Shown: positions 44,139 through 54,354, counted from the stretch's first letter. The stretch is 64,000 nt of DNA from Photobacterium sp. Ph5 (GCF_022129445.1 NZ_JADQAQ010000019.1:1-64000); one strand, 5' to 3'. The notes: a model not told the origin generated them from the sequence alone. A program made the numbers and translations.

Positions 44139-45347
44139 TTATCCAACTTGTTCCATCAATTGCATTTTACTTTTTTCAGCTTCTCGGGCTAATAAGCCAC
44201 ATAAAATGAACATTGCACTATAAAGTACCGTTCCACCAGCAACGACACTTTCCCACTGACCGTGCTGCCAACAGTAAATTAATACAAAGCCCCCTATACT
44301 ACCGCCCACATAGTAATGTACTAAATACATCGCTGTTGCTGTAGCTTTAGCAACTTGTGCATGTTTACTCACCCATGCATAAGCCAATGAATGAGTAAAG
44401 AACGCGCCAGAACTAATCAGTAACAAGCTAATGAGGATCATTTCACGTGATTCAACTAGACCTAACCACATTCCCAGTAAACTAATCACTCCACCAAAAA
44501 ACATGCCACTCACAGGACTAAATCTGTTAGCCCATTTACCGCTAAGTCGTGCTGTTAATGTCCCACTTAAATAGCACAGGAAAATTAAGGCTGCCCAACT
44601 CAATGGTAAATTAAACGGTGCTGCGACCAACCTAAAACCAGAGACAGAATAAAGGTTAACAAATAGCGCAAAATTAATACCGCCAATCAACATCGCTATC
44701 CATAATATCGGTTGCTTTATATGCTGTACCAAATGCTTACCATGAACGCGAAAACCTTGGCGATTAGGCCTAAAGTGTTGCTGTTTAGGTAATAACTTGA
44801 TCACAATGATTGCACCAACCAAGCTAAAACCAGCTAATCCTAACACGGCAAGATGCCAGCTATAATGCTCACTAATAATACCTCCATATAATCGCCCAAC
44901 TATCCCCCCTAATGAATTAGCACTAATATAGCTCCCCACTGCAACCATAAGCGCTTTTGGCGTAAATTCTTCTGCCATATAAGCAACAGCAACAGCAATA
45001 AAACCAGCAACAGAAACCCCCATTATCGCCCTTAAAATCGTGAGTGTGATTAAGCTATTACTAAAAGCCATGATACTGCCAACTACAGGTAATAATGACA
45101 AACTCACTAACATAATCACACGCCGTCCGACAATTTCAGAAGCAATCGCCCAAGGGATCAAACACACAGCTAACATTAATGTTGTTGCCGCTAATACCCA
45201 ATTTATTGCTGTCGCACTCACACCAAATTCTCGTGCCATAAGAGGCAGCATTGGTTGAAATAAATAGAGGTTACAAAACACAATAAACGAACCTAATGCC
45301 AGAGCAAAACAGGCTTTTTTATAATGCGATGAATGAAGTTCAATCAT
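44139..45347 (-). CDS. MFS transporter, YnfM-like
   Basis: A 402-residue major facilitator with twelve predicted helices. It has the motif-A-like loop SEIVGRRVIML between helices 2 and 3 and a start resembling E. coli YnfM (FCNLYLFQPMLPLMAREFGVSATAINW). It is probably a proton-driven exporter of a small molecule or drug. A LysR gene is divergent 159 nt away, the same arrangement as ynfM/ynfL in E. coli, so it is likely the regulator's target. Confidence 0.9.
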   Translation of the reverse strand: MIELHSSHYKKACFALALGSFIVFCNLYLFQPMLPLMAREFGVSATAINWVLAATTLMLAVCLIPWAIASEIVGRRVIMLVSLSLLPVVGSIMAFSNSLITLTILRAIMGVSVAGFIAVAVAYMAEEFTPKALMVAVGSYISANSLGGIVGRLYGGIISEHYSWHLAVLGLAGFSLVGAIIVIKLLPKQQHFRPNRQGFRVHGKHLVQHIKQPILWIAMLIGGINFALFVNLYSVSGFRLVAAPFNLPLSWAALIFLCYLSGTLTARLSGKWANRFSPVSGMFFGGVISLLGMWLGLVESREMILISLLLISSGAFFTHSLAYAWVSKHAQVAKATATAMYLVHYYVGGSIGGFVLIYCWQHGQWESVVAGGTVLYSAMFILCGLLAREAEKSKMQLMEQVG

Positions 45348-45506
45348 TTATTCACCAGAAAGTCATGCTCAATACAACGCTCATACCTGTGATGTAAGCA
45401 TTAACGTAGGAAAGAGTTATCTATCAAATTGCACTTACGGTATCAATTGCCTTGTGATAATGAAAATATATAATAAATATAATTATAATAACTTTGGTTT
45501 ATAGCC

Positions 45507-46385
45507 ATGGATTCTCGACAGCTTACCTATTTTGTCGCACTTGCAGAAACAACTAATTTTACGCGAGCAGCTGAAAAGCTACACATTGCTCAACCTGCGC
45601 TTAGCATGACAATCAAAAAACTAGAACAACAACTGGGCTTATGCTTATTTTCACGCAATGAACGCAAAGTAGAATTAACTGATGAAGGTAAAGTATTACT
45701 GCTACATGCAAAAGTGATTATTCAAAAAATTCATGATGCGCAAATTGCAATGGCTGAATTACGAGGATTAGAAAAAGGGGAAGTACGTGTCGGTATTCCA
45801 AGCATGCTAGGCTCATACTTCTTTCCAGAAATTATTATGGGCTTTAAAAGTCAATACCCAAATTTAAAGCTCAGCATTGTTGAAGCTGGCACTCAATCAA
45901 TTAGAAAAATGATTATTGATGGTGAGTTAGATTTTGGTGTGATAATTAATCATGATCTGCCTGATTCATTGCATCCAGAACCACTATTAAAATCACAAAT
46001 GGTTGCCGTTGTTTCAGAAAATCATGAATTCTCAAAATATAAATCCCTTTCTTTTGCTGATTTTTTTAACCAAGAGCTAGTGATGTTTAAACATGGCTAT
46101 TTTCATCGAGAAACAATCGATAGCATCTGTGAGAAATACCATTTCACACCTAACATTTCATTTGAAACTAACTTATTGGCGATGATTTTTAAAATCGTGA
46201 GACAAGATTTCGCCATCACTACATTGCTAGAAATGGTGACTGAGTATGAACCAAAACTTGTCCCTATTCCTTTTGAAGAACCGATCTTGCTTGATGTTGT
46301 AATGGCATGGCGTAAAACAGGATATTTATCAATAGCAGATCAAGCATTTATTGATTATGTAAAGCAACACTGCTGCCAACAATAA
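45507..46385 (+). CDS. LysR-type transcriptional regulator divergent from the MFS gene
   Basis: A 292-residue LysR protein. Helix-turn-helix at about residues 17-46 (NFTRAAEKLHIAQPALSMTIKKLEQQLG), then RNERKVELTDEG and an effector domain beginning GEVRVGIPSMLGSYFFPEI. It probably controls the divergent YnfM-like transporter by binding in the 159-nt intergenic region. Effector unknown. No clear terminator follows. Confidence 0.92.
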   Translation: MDSRQLTYFVALAETTNFTRAAEKLHIAQPALSMTIKKLEQQLGLCLFSRNERKVELTDEGKVLLLHAKVIIQKIHDAQIAMAELRGLEKGEVRVGIPSMLGSYFFPEIIMGFKSQYPNLKLSIVEAGTQSIRKMIIDGELDFGVIINHDLPDSLHPEPLLKSQMVAVVSENHEFSKYKSLSFADFFNQELVMFKHGYFHRETIDSICEKYHFTPNISFETNLLAMIFKIVRQDFAITTLLEMVTEYEPKLVPIPFEEPILLDVVMAWRKTGYLSIADQAFIDYVKQHCCQQ

Positions 46386-46705
46386 TTACGTTGTATAAAT
46401 ATCACTCAACAACTAAATAGTTAAGTCGCTTTATCTTATTAATTGATCTGATATTAAATCTTATTATCTTTTAATAGAAAACAATATGAATATCAATATG
46501 TAACGTTAAACAACCACAAACAGCAAATGCCTTTATCATTTATATATCAAATAATTAACATTAAACAGTAAATACTGCTTTAGATCATAACTTTTCTGAT
46601 TAAATCTCGTTAATAATTTTAGTTTTAGTTAAATTACTCGCAGCAAACACTACTACCCAGTAACAACTTTCTATAATTAGATTTAAAATGAAATAAGGAG
46701 TCTTC
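46386..46705. other. AT-rich region upstream of dcuC
   Basis: A 320-nt gap with no gene. I searched it for FNR (TTGAT-N4-ATCAA), CRP and NarL-type sites and found none convincing. A small palindrome CAGTAAATACTG lies near 46565. Confidence 0.45.
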
Positions 46706-48073
46706 ATGACGGAGCTATTAATAGGCTTGGTGATCACCATCGCCGTTGGCTATTACATTGTTAAAGGATATAAAGCTGCAGGAGTCTTATTAACTGCAGG
46801 AGTTTCGTTATTAATTATTGCCGGCTTATTAGGCCATTCGGTTTTACCTGCAAAAGTTGTATCAACTGGTAATTTATTCACCGATTCTCTTGAGTATGTA
46901 AAATACATGCTGCAGTACCGTGGTGGCGGCTTAGGTCTACAAATCATGTTGTTATGCGGTTTCGCATCATACATGACCCATATTGGTGCTAATAATGTCG
47001 TGGTAAAACAATTTTCAAAACCTTTGTCATTTATTAAATCGCCTTACGTATTATTAGTTGCGGCTTATATTGTTGCTTGTTTAATGTCTCTTGCCGTGAG
47101 CTCTGCAACTGGTCTTGGCGTGCTATTAATGGCAACACTATTCCCAATGATGACTGCAATGGGTATTTCTCGCCCTGCGGCAGCGGCAGTCTGTGCATCC
47201 CCTGCAGCAATCATTCTCTCGCCAACGTCAGGTGATGTGGTTGTTGCTGCAGAAAAAGCAGGTTTACCATTACACGTGTTCGCCGTTGAAACTGTATTAC
47301 CTGTTTCTATCAGCGCTATTATTGTCATGGCTGTGGCGGCATTCTTCTGGAATAAATACCTTGATAAGAAAAACAACACACCAATGGAGCGTGTTGATAT
47401 TTCTGAAATGGAAGTAACAGCGCCAGCCTATTACTCAATTTTACCTTTCATGCCAATCATTGGTGTATTCCTATTCAATGGCGAGACTATCCCTGGTCTA
47501 AAAATCGATATTTACACCATTGTTGTGTTATCTATTACTATTGGTGCGATTGTCGATTTTCTGACTAATCGCTTAAACGGTAAGGTTACACTTGAAAACC
47601 TAGAATCTTGCTACGCAGGTATGGGTGATGCATTCAAAGGCGTAGTGATGTTATTAGTCGCAGCAGGTGTGTTTGCACAAGGCTTAATGTCTGTTGGTGC
47701 CATTGATAACCTACTTGCATTGGCTGATAAAGCTGGTGCCGGTGGCGTCGCTCTAATGCTATTACTAACAGCACTAACGGTTGCCGCTGCAATTGCAACA
47801 GGATCGGGTAATGCGCCTTTCTATGCCTTTGTTGAACTTGCACCTCAACTTGCGGGTAAGTTAGGTTTAAGCCCTGCATTCCTTATTATTCCGATGCTTC
47901 AAGCATCAAACTTAGGTCGTACTATCTCACCGGTATCAGGTGTTATTGTTGCAACGTCTGGTATGGCGAAAATCAGCCCATTCGATGTGGTTAAACGTAC
48001 TGTTGTACCTGTGGTATGTGGCTTAATCACCGTTATTTTAGGTACCGTCGTGCTTGTACCTATGTACGCTTAA
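46706..48073 (+). CDS. dcuC: Anaerobic C4-dicarboxylate transporter, DcuC family
   Basis: A 455-residue inner-membrane carrier with about twelve helices. Characteristic stretches: IVKGYKAAGVLLTAGVSLL at the start, AVSSATGLGVLLMATLFPMM, CASPAAIILSPTSGDVVVAAEKAGL and GSGNAPFYAFVELAPQLAGKLG near residue 370. DcuC works mainly in succinate efflux during fermentation, and this fits the anaerobic theme of torECA. AAGGAG is well placed before the ATG. Confidence 0.94.
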   Translation: MTELLIGLVITIAVGYYIVKGYKAAGVLLTAGVSLLIIAGLLGHSVLPAKVVSTGNLFTDSLEYVKYMLQYRGGGLGLQIMLLCGFASYMTHIGANNVVVKQFSKPLSFIKSPYVLLVAAYIVACLMSLAVSSATGLGVLLMATLFPMMTAMGISRPAAAAVCASPAAIILSPTSGDVVVAAEKAGLPLHVFAVETVLPVSISAIIVMAVAAFFWNKYLDKKNNTPMERVDISEMEVTAPAYYSILPFMPIIGVFLFNGETIPGLKIDIYTIVVLSITIGAIVDFLTNRLNGKVTLENLESCYAGMGDAFKGVVMLLVAAGVFAQGLMSVGAIDNLLALADKAGAGGVALMLLLTALTVAAAIATGSGNAPFYAFVELAPQLAGKLGLSPAFLIIPMLQASNLGRTISPVSGVIVATSGMAKISPFDVVKRTVVPVVCGLITVILGTVVLVPMYA

Positions 48074-48095
48074 TAAAAACTGACATGATAAAACT

Positions 48096-48127
48096 AAAGC
48101 CTGTAGAGCGATCTACAGGCTTTTTTT
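48096..48127 (+). terminator. Rho-independent terminator of dcuC
   Basis: AAAGCCTGTAGA (from 48096) pairs with TCTACAGGCTTT around a GCGA tetraloop, followed by a long T-run. Confidence 0.93.
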
Positions 48128-48175
48128 ATTGCTTCTAAAACGGCAGAATAACCACTCAATCATCGATTAAAGATA

Positions 48176-48517
48176 ATGACTGTGGATAAACAACAAGCTA
48201 TTTATCAAATTATGAGTTTTGGTCCTGAACGTGACAGTGCCTTTTCTGTCTACCTTAATGCAGCGTCAGATCAAGACACACCATTTATTGTCACTAAACC
48301 TTTGCTCATTCAAGTACTGAATAAATACTTAACACAAGAGATTGATGATGATGATCTTGAGCAATGGGCTAATTTGATCAATTTTCGTGACGATATTGAT
48401 GGTGATGCAATTGAAGATTGGCTCTATGCATTAGCTAATACTGAAATGATGGGAAATAACGGAAATAAAAAAGCGAACATTGAACATATGCTCGCTTTAC
48501 TTAACTATCAAGAATGA
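48176..48517 (+). CDS. Small acidic protein of unknown function
   Basis: A 113-residue acidic cytoplasmic protein, mostly helical by eye (QAIYQIMSFGPERDSAFSVYL, LLIQVLNKYLTQEIDDDDLEQWANLI). No signal peptide or membrane segment. The ribosome-binding sequence is weak (AAAGATA before the ATG). I do not recognise the family. It converges with the RNase H gene 13 nt away. Confidence 0.65.
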   Translation: MTVDKQQAIYQIMSFGPERDSAFSVYLNAASDQDTPFIVTKPLLIQVLNKYLTQEIDDDDLEQWANLINFRDDIDGDAIEDWLYALANTEMMGNNGNKKANIEHMLALLNYQE

Positions 48518-48530
48518 TACATCACCGATT

Positions 48531-49298
48531 TTAGCCCGCTCTTAGGGCTAAAATTGCTTTAATATCTAAGGGTTGCTGATATAGCGAAAACGCAACCTCG
48601 CGCTCATCTACTGCAAGAATCGACATTCTATCAGCCAATTCATTACCTTCGATGCCAACGTGCCCATTTACATGGTGAATTTGGATCATCTCTTTTATTG
48701 CTTGATAGTGCTCAAACATTGGTTGGATCAAATCTAGGTTTTTGATCTCTCCCCCTACTTTTTTCCAACCATTCTTTTTCCACGATACAGCCCACTGAGT
48801 AATACACTGAATCGAGTATCTTGAATCACAAAATATCGCGACACTTATGCCACCAGCAATATACTTTTCAGCTTGGAGTAAAGCTTGATATAACGCATTT
48901 AGCTCAGCGGTATTATTGGTACCTTGCGGATTATATAAACCAAACCATAATTCACTTAATTGGTTTTCTCTATACAGCGCTAACCCCGATCCAGCTTTGC
49001 CAGGGTTGGGATCACAACCACCATCCGTGAAGATTTTAATCTCAGCTTTTACAGCATGTACTTGCTCTGCGGTCAAAGATCCTTTACTGGTTTTAGCTGC
49101 TTTCGCGATATTTTTTGTGGTAGAAGATGCCCTATGTGTGGGAGCTTTACCACCAAAAGCGGCTTGTGCTTCTTCTTGGCTAGGAAATGACTTGTATTTA
49201 GCACCTGCGAACTTGTCCACTTGCTGTTTACAACTAAGCCAATCGGTATATATTCCCGGCTCTCTTCCTTGCCATACAACATAAAACTTTTTTGCCAC
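48531..49298 (-). CDS. Ribonuclease HI with N-terminal hybrid-binding domain
   Basis: A 255-residue enzyme that cleaves RNA in RNA-DNA hybrids. Residues about 3-48 (AKKFYVVWQGREPGIYTDWLSCKQQV) form the viroplasmin-like hybrid-binding domain, then a ~40-residue Lys/Ser/Ala linker, then the RNase H fold with all catalytic acids: D92 in IFTDGG, the Glu in NNTAELNAL, the Asp in IFCDSRYS and the Asp in GNELADRMS. The GTG at 49298 is selected because GGAG lies 6 nt upstream and the domain begins there. The E. coli type RnhA lacks the extra domain, so this is probably a second RNase H. Confidence 0.9.
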   Translation of the reverse strand: MAKKFYVVWQGREPGIYTDWLSCKQQVDKFAGAKYKSFPSQEEAQAAFGGKAPTHRASSTTKNIAKAAKTSKGSLTAEQVHAVKAEIKIFTDGGCDPNPGKAGSGLALYRENQLSELWFGLYNPQGTNNTAELNALYQALLQAEKYIAGGISVAIFCDSRYSIQCITQWAVSWKKNGWKKVGGEIKNLDLIQPMFEHYQAIKEMIQIHHVNGHVGIEGNELADRMSILAVDEREVAFSLYQQPLDIKAILALRAG

Positions 49299-49417
49299 GC
49301 CAATCTCCAGCACATATCATTGAGTATTCAATTATATACTAACAGTCATTAGCTATTTTTTTCAGGTATGATGCGGTAATAATTTATTGTTTAAACGTTA
49401 TCAAGTGGAGTGAGCCT

Positions 49418-50677
49418 GTGAGCAAAGAAATTAGAGTTGATATCGCCCACATTCTGTCCGAAATTGGTGTCAATATTGAACCACATGACAATATATCAAC
49501 GGTCTTTTTCTTAGTGTTATGTAGTGGGGTCGCTTTTCTTTCTTATGTGATCGTTCGCTGGGGATTATTGAAAATTGTCAATGCCATGCTTAGACGCTCA
49601 AAAGCCTCATGGGGTTCAGTGATCGTCAAACATGCGGTATTTGAAAAACTGTCACTGATCATTCCTGCTGTGGTGCTTAACTTACTCATTCCACTAGTAC
49701 TTGATAAACACATTATTCTTAGTGGATTAATAGACCGTATTCTAAGTTTATGGCTTATTTTTGCTCTTATCCGAAGTAGTTATGCTTTTTTAGATGCCAG
49801 TAATGATATCGCTGATATCAAATTAATGAGCCGTGATCTGCCCATAAAAAGTTTCGTTCAATTATTTAAGTTAATCATCTTTTTAATTGGCTTAATCATC
49901 GCGATTTCAGTACTCGCCAATCGCTCTCCAGTCTATTTCTTAAGTGGTTTAGGTGTTGCGACAGGTCTAGTATTATTAGTCTTCCGCGATACTATTTTAG
50001 GTTTTGTTGCTGGTATCCAGCTATCTGCAAACCAAATGGTAAAAGTGGGTGATTGGATCCAAATGGATAAATATGGCGCTAATGGCAGTATTGAAGAAGT
50101 CTCATTAACCACAGTAAAAGTTAAAAACTGGGATAACACCGTAACCAATATTCCCGCTTATGCGTTAGTACAAGATTCCTTTATTAACTGGCGCCAAATG
50201 CAAGAATCAGGTGGTCGTCGTATTAAACGATCGGTGTTAATCGATATTGATACCATCAAGTTTATCGACAGCAATGATGAAGCACAGTTAGCAACAATAG
50301 ATTTTGTACCTACAATTCTGGCAAAGAAAAAACAAAACCTACCACCAAATACTGGCTTAACCAACGTCGCGATATTTCGTGGTTATCTTGATGTGTATCT
50401 CAAACAACATCCTCAAATACGCCAAGATATGACTTTTCTCGTGCGTGAATTAGAGCCGACCCCTAACGGATTACCGATCCAGATTTATGTTTTTGTGAAT
50501 GATACGCGATGGGCTTTTTATGAAGATGTGCAATCAGATATTTTTGACCATGTCTTTGCAATGATCCCTAAGTTTGGTCTGGCGGTTTACCAAAGCCCTG
50601 CCTCATCAGATATTAGAAGCTTGCAACCAACTATGGCAATAGAACAACAAACCATCGCTGAAAAACAAAACTTTTAA
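49418..50677 (+). CDS. MscS-family channel, YbdG-like
   Basis: A 419-residue inner-membrane protein with about five hydrophobic helices before the MscS core. It resembles E. coli YbdG (MscM-type): SGLGVATGLVLLVFRDTILGFVAGIQLSANQMVKVGDWI is the pore-helix and beta-domain junction, and VKNWDNTVTNIPAYALVQDSFINWRQM and GGRRIKRSV follow. The start is GTG at 49418 with GGAG 7 nt upstream. It probably has low gating activity in osmotic stress. It is the second MscS homologue in the window. Confidence 0.9.
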   Translation: MSKEIRVDIAHILSEIGVNIEPHDNISTVFFLVLCSGVAFLSYVIVRWGLLKIVNAMLRRSKASWGSVIVKHAVFEKLSLIIPAVVLNLLIPLVLDKHIILSGLIDRILSLWLIFALIRSSYAFLDASNDIADIKLMSRDLPIKSFVQLFKLIIFLIGLIIAISVLANRSPVYFLSGLGVATGLVLLVFRDTILGFVAGIQLSANQMVKVGDWIQMDKYGANGSIEEVSLTTVKVKNWDNTVTNIPAYALVQDSFINWRQMQESGGRRIKRSVLIDIDTIKFIDSNDEAQLATIDFVPTILAKKKQNLPPNTGLTNVAIFRGYLDVYLKQHPQIRQDMTFLVRELEPTPNGLPIQIYVFVNDTRWAFYEDVQSDIFDHVFAMIPKFGLAVYQSPASSDIRSLQPTMAIEQQTIAEKQNF

Positions 50678-50763
50678 TTATCGAACTTAGAAATGGCAAG
50701 CGATATAACGTTATGCACTCAGCGTTTATAGCTTGCTATTTTACTCAGAACGTTGCTAGTACA

Positions 50764-51360
50764 TTAAGGCGTTGTCACACAGCGTCTAAACAAATCCTGC
50801 ATCGGCTTATAGTTGCACACAACCCCTTGAATGTTAGCGTTAAGCCACTGATCTGCCGTTACGCCACTAAAATTAATGTTATAGCCACAATTAATGACGA
50901 TATGTTCAAACAGTATTCTCTGTGTCCGCCCATTTCCCTCTCGAAAAGGATGTAATACATTGATATCGCAATAATATTGTGCCAATCGCTCAATCAACTG
51001 TTCAAAGGGTAACCCGACCAGATAACGTTCAGCTTCAAGTTGGTTAAATAAACGAGTGGTTTCTTGCGGTAAACGACTCACGTGACAAAAACGTGTATCG
51101 TCTTTTGATATATCAATCGTACGGCACTGACCCGCCCACTCAAACAAATCATCAAAAAGCCATTTGTGTAGCTGACAAAAATACGCGAAATCATAAGGTG
51201 GCGAGTCAAATTCAATTCCCATCGCCGCCAATATATTAAATTGAGTTTCTGCCTCATCAAATAAAGCTTCATCTCTAATATTGAGCTTATTAATCAATAC
51301 ATAAGAATTTTCGTAAGTATAAGGATCTTGGTCTGTACCGTACTTATCGTCCACATTCAC
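50764..51360 (-). CDS. fic: Fic domain protein (probable AMP transferase)
   Basis: A 198-residue Fic protein. The catalytic motif HPFREGNGRTQR (137-148) has the full HPFx(D/E)GNGRxxR pattern, with the phosphate-binding and metal-coordinating residues intact, so it should transfer AMP from ATP to a target hydroxyl. No inhibitory (S/T)xxxE(G/N) helix is evident within it; that motif is instead in the small gene just upstream, whose stop overlaps this ATG by 4 nt. Length and N-terminus (YGTDQDPYTYENSYVLINKLNI) are like E. coli Fic. The target is unknown. Confidence 0.92.
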   Translation of the reverse strand: MNVDDKYGTDQDPYTYENSYVLINKLNIRDEALFDEAETQFNILAAMGIEFDSPPYDFAYFCQLHKWLFDDLFEWAGQCRTIDISKDDTRFCHVSRLPQETTRLFNQLEAERYLVGLPFEQLIERLAQYYCDINVLHPFREGNGRTQRILFEHIVINCGYNINFSGVTADQWLNANIQGVVCNYKPMQDLFRRCVTTP

Positions 51361-51620
51361 ACCTTTTCAGTGTTCTCTTGTTGATAATACCTAATCAGTT
51401 GTAGGCGCAATGCATTACGCTCTCGCGTATTTTTTATCGGTGAAGGCACACTAATGTCATAGCCTTCTAACCGCATACTTTGCGTAAAGTTAGCCATTTT
51501 AACTTGCTCACAATATGCATGCTTGTCTGCAAAGCTTGTTAATATCGGTAGCGATTTATTCTCCTGCTCATTACTCTTCATCCATTTTCTCACTTCTCTT
51601 TTTTCGTCCATTGTAAACAT
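51357..51620 (-). CDS. yhfG: YhfG-like partner/antitoxin of Fic
   Basis: An 87-residue protein upstream of and overlapping fic by 4 nt. It contains SMRLEG near residue 48, which matches the inhibitory-helix pattern (S/T)xxxE(G/N) of class I Fic antitoxins and the SRRLEG of E. coli YhfG; the preceding MANFTQ and following ISVPSP also resemble YhfG. In class I modules this helix blocks the ATP gamma-phosphate site of Fic. The start is uncertain: ATG at 51620 or 51611 have no ribosome-binding site, whereas ATG at 51581 has GAG 7 nt upstream. Confidence 0.75.
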   Translation of the reverse strand: MFTMDEKREVRKWMKSNEQENKSLPILTSFADKHAYCEQVKMANFTQSMRLEGYDISVPSPIKNTRERNALRLQLIRYYQQENTEKV

Positions 51621-51817
51621 TTTTATGTTTTATAATTCACAGTTCATTTAATACATCTAATTTAACGCTCTATATGAAATATTTTTAGCATAGTTAGCTA
51701 TTATAAAAATGTTGCTTCAGTAATGATTTATCCTTAAAAATTCTCTGGTTTTATAAGGGCTAGTCAGTGATACCGCTAACCGTTATAATTCCCGCCTCAA
51801 AATATAGAGGTCAAAAC

Positions 51818-54166
51818 ATGCACACGAAAGTAACACCTATTGATAGCTATCCTAAGTATTGGGCTGAATGCTATGGCACAGCGCCATTTTTACCAACATC
51901 TCGTAAAGAAATGGATGCTTTAGGTTGGGATAGTTGTGACATTATTATTGTTACTGGTGATGCGTATGTTGACCATCCTAGCTTTGGTATGGCAGTCATT
52001 GGGCGCCTACTAGAAGCCCAAGGTTTCCGCGTTGGTATTATTTCCCAGCCTAAATGGGACAATAAAGACGAATTTATGAAGCTGGGTAAACCGAATCTCT
52101 TTTTTGGTATTACTGCTGGTAACATGGATTCAATGATTAACCGCTATACCGCCGATCGTAAGCTTCGTCATGATGATGCTTACACCCCGAACAATGAAGG
52201 GGGCAAACGTCCCGATCGCGCAGTACTCGTATATTCTCAGCGCTGCCGTGAAGCATTTAAAGACGTTCCTATTGTATTAGGTGGTATTGAAGCAAGTCTT
52301 CGCCGTCTAGCACACTATGATTACTGGTCTGACAAAGTCCGTCGTTCAGTATTAATGGATGCAAAAGCCGACATTTTGTTGTTTGGTAACGCTGAACGTG
52401 CGCTGGTTGAAGTCGCGCACCGTTTAGGTAATGGCGAAGATATTAAATCATTAACGCGTATCGCAGGTACTGCGGTAATGGTGAAAGGAGTTCCTGAAGA
52501 GTATAAAGAAATTGACTCTTCACGTATTGAAAAACCAGGCCGCGCAATGGTAATGCCAAACCCATACGCGACCGAAGAAAACTGTGACACTAATAAACAA
52601 GAACAAAAAAACGAAGCTAAAGTAGTACGTGTACAGCCATCACGTCACGATGCAAAAACAACAGTTGTTCGTTTACCGTCATATGAAAAATTAGCCAATG
52701 ACCGTATTCTCTATGCCCACGCTAGCCGTGTGATGCATTTAGAAACCAACCCCTACTCTGGCCGTGCTCTAATTCAAAAACACGCTGATCGTGAGCTTTG
52801 GGTAAACCGTGCACCAATCCCACTTTCTACTGAAGAGATGGACTTTGTTTTCGGCTTACCATTTGCACGTGTGCCACACCCTAGCTACGGCAAAGCAAAG
52901 ATCCCAGCTTATGACATGATCAAAACCTCGGTTAATATCATGCGTGGTTGTTTTGGCGGTTGTTCTTTCTGTTCAATCACAGAGCACGAAGGTCGAATCA
53001 TCCAAAACCGTTCAAAAGAATCTATTTTGAACGAAATTAAAGATATTCAAGAAAAAGTACCTGGCTTTACAGGTACTATTTCTGATCTGGGTGGCCCAAC
53101 AGCAAACATGTATCGTTTAGGTTGTTCTGATGAACGTGCAGAAGCTAACTGTCGTCGTCCATCATGTATCTTCCCTAAGATCTGTGAAAAGCTAAATACT
53201 GACCATAAACATACTATCGATCTGTATCGTGAAGCGCGTAATCTAAAAGGCATTAAGAAGATTATGATTGCGTCAGGCGTGCGTTATGATTTAGCCGTTG
53301 AATCACCAGAATATGTCCGTGAGCTTGTGACTCACCACGTTGGTGGCTACTTAAAAATCGCTCCTGAGCATACCGAAAAAGGCACGCTTGATCTAATGAT
53401 GAAGCCTGGTATGGGTACATTTGATCGCTTTAAAGAAATGTTTGAACAATACAGTCAGGAAGCAGGCAAGAAGCAATACCTGATCCCTTACTTTATTTCA
53501 GCACACCCTGGCTCTACAGATGAAGACATGCTTAACCTTGCATTATGGTTAAAGCAAAATGATTACCAGTGTGATCAGGTTCAGAACTTCTATCCGTCTC
53601 CAATGTGTAATGCAACAGCGATGTATCACTCTGAAACAAACCCACTGAAAAAAGTGAAATATAAAGGTCGCGAAGATTTATCTGTTGCTAAAGGTGAACG
53701 TCAACGTCGCTTACACAAAGCGCTATTACGTTACCACGATCCAGCTAACTGGGCATTGATCCGTGATGCGCTAATTTCGATGGGTAAAAAGCACTTAATC
53801 GGTAATCGTCCGAGTTGTTTGGTACCACCACCAGGTACAGAAGCTGAGTTAACGCCAGCAGAGCGTCGTGGCTCAGGTCGTCATGGCGCTAAGCGATTTG
53901 CGACTAAGCACCCAAATCAACCAGATATCCGTAAAGATGGGAAGCGTAGCCCAACAACGCGTAACGGAAAGCCAACAGTAAAAGGTAAACCTTCAGCTAA
54001 TGGCAAACCTACTGGGACTAGCAACCGAAGTGAGACAAGCAGCAATAAACGCCCAAATAACAGCAACAATGCAGGTGCCCGCAATAGCAGACCTGCAGGC
54101 AATACAAATCGTAATGGAAAAGCGGGGCGACCAAACAAACCAGCACGCAGTCGAGCTGGCTCTTAA
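51818..54166 (+). CDS. ygiQ: YgiQ family radical SAM protein
   Basis: A 782-residue radical SAM enzyme. Three cysteines C378, C382 and C385 in CFGGCSFC bind the [4Fe-4S] cluster. Other YgiQ features are the N-terminal [52 protein letters not shown], and [18 protein letters not shown]. The last ~85 residues are a basic, low-complexity tail rich in Gly, Lys, Asn, Pro and Arg with GKPT-type repeats. ATG at 51818 has AGAGG 7 nt upstream; a longer frame from 51767 has no support. The reaction is not established. Confidence 0.94.
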   Translation: MHTKVTPIDSYPKYWAECYGTAPFLPTSRKEMDALGWDSCDIIIVTGDAYVDHPSFGMAVIGRLLEAQGFRVGIISQPKWDNKDEFMKLGKPNLFFGITAGNMDSMINRYTADRKLRHDDAYTPNNEGGKRPDRAVLVYSQRCREAFKDVPIVLGGIEASLRRLAHYDYWSDKVRRSVLMDAKADILLFGNAERALVEVAHRLGNGEDIKSLTRIAGTAVMVKGVPEEYKEIDSSRIEKPGRAMVMPNPYATEENCDTNKQEQKNEAKVVRVQPSRHDAKTTVVRLPSYEKLANDRILYAHASRVMHLETNPYSGRALIQKHADRELWVNRAPIPLSTEEMDFVFGLPFARVPHPSYGKAKIPAYDMIKTSVNIMRGCFGGCSFCSITEHEGRIIQNRSKESILNEIKDIQEKVPGFTGTISDLGGPTANMYRLGCSDERAEANCRRPSCIFPKICEKLNTDHKHTIDLYREARNLKGIKKIMIASGVRYDLAVESPEYVRELVTHHVGGYLKIAPEHTEKGTLDLMMKPGMGTFDRFKEMFEQYSQEAGKKQYLIPYFISAHPGSTDEDMLNLALWLKQNDYQCDQVQNFYPSPMCNATAMYHSETNPLKKVKYKGREDLSVAKGERQRRLHKALLRYHDPANWALIRDALISMGKKHLIGNRPSCLVPPPGTEAELTPAERRGSGRHGAKRFATKHPNQPDIRKDGKRSPTTRNGKPTVKGKPSANGKPTGTSNRSETSSNKRPNNSNNAGARNSRPAGNTNRNGKAGRPNKPARSRAGS

Positions 54167-54199
54167 TATTATAAATATTAATTAATATAGCCAATTGCA

Positions 54200-54231
54200 A
54201 AAAACGCCACTATCAAAGTGGCGTTTTTATT
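54200..54231 (+). terminator. Rho-independent terminator of ygiQ
   Basis: A 12-bp stem (54200-54211 with 54217-54228) ending in a T-run. Confidence 0.92.
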
Positions 54232-54354
54232 TAACCAAACATTGACATTTTGTAGGTATAATAGATAGTAATTGATACAAAACAAACAGTTCAAGTCTGC
54301 TTACTTAACTTTTTTATAACTTTCTTGTGCTTATTTCAGGGACATCGATTACTT

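Noticed and set aside
46441-46600. FNR- or CRP-like sites upstream of dcuC
   Set aside because: The best candidates (such as TTGAT-N4-TATTA) fail in the second half-site. Anaerobic control is plausible but not seen.
53930-54165. Repeated short units in the ygiQ 3' end as a possible CRISPR or tandem-repeat array
   Set aside because: The repeats are in frame, irregular and encode a low-complexity protein tail.
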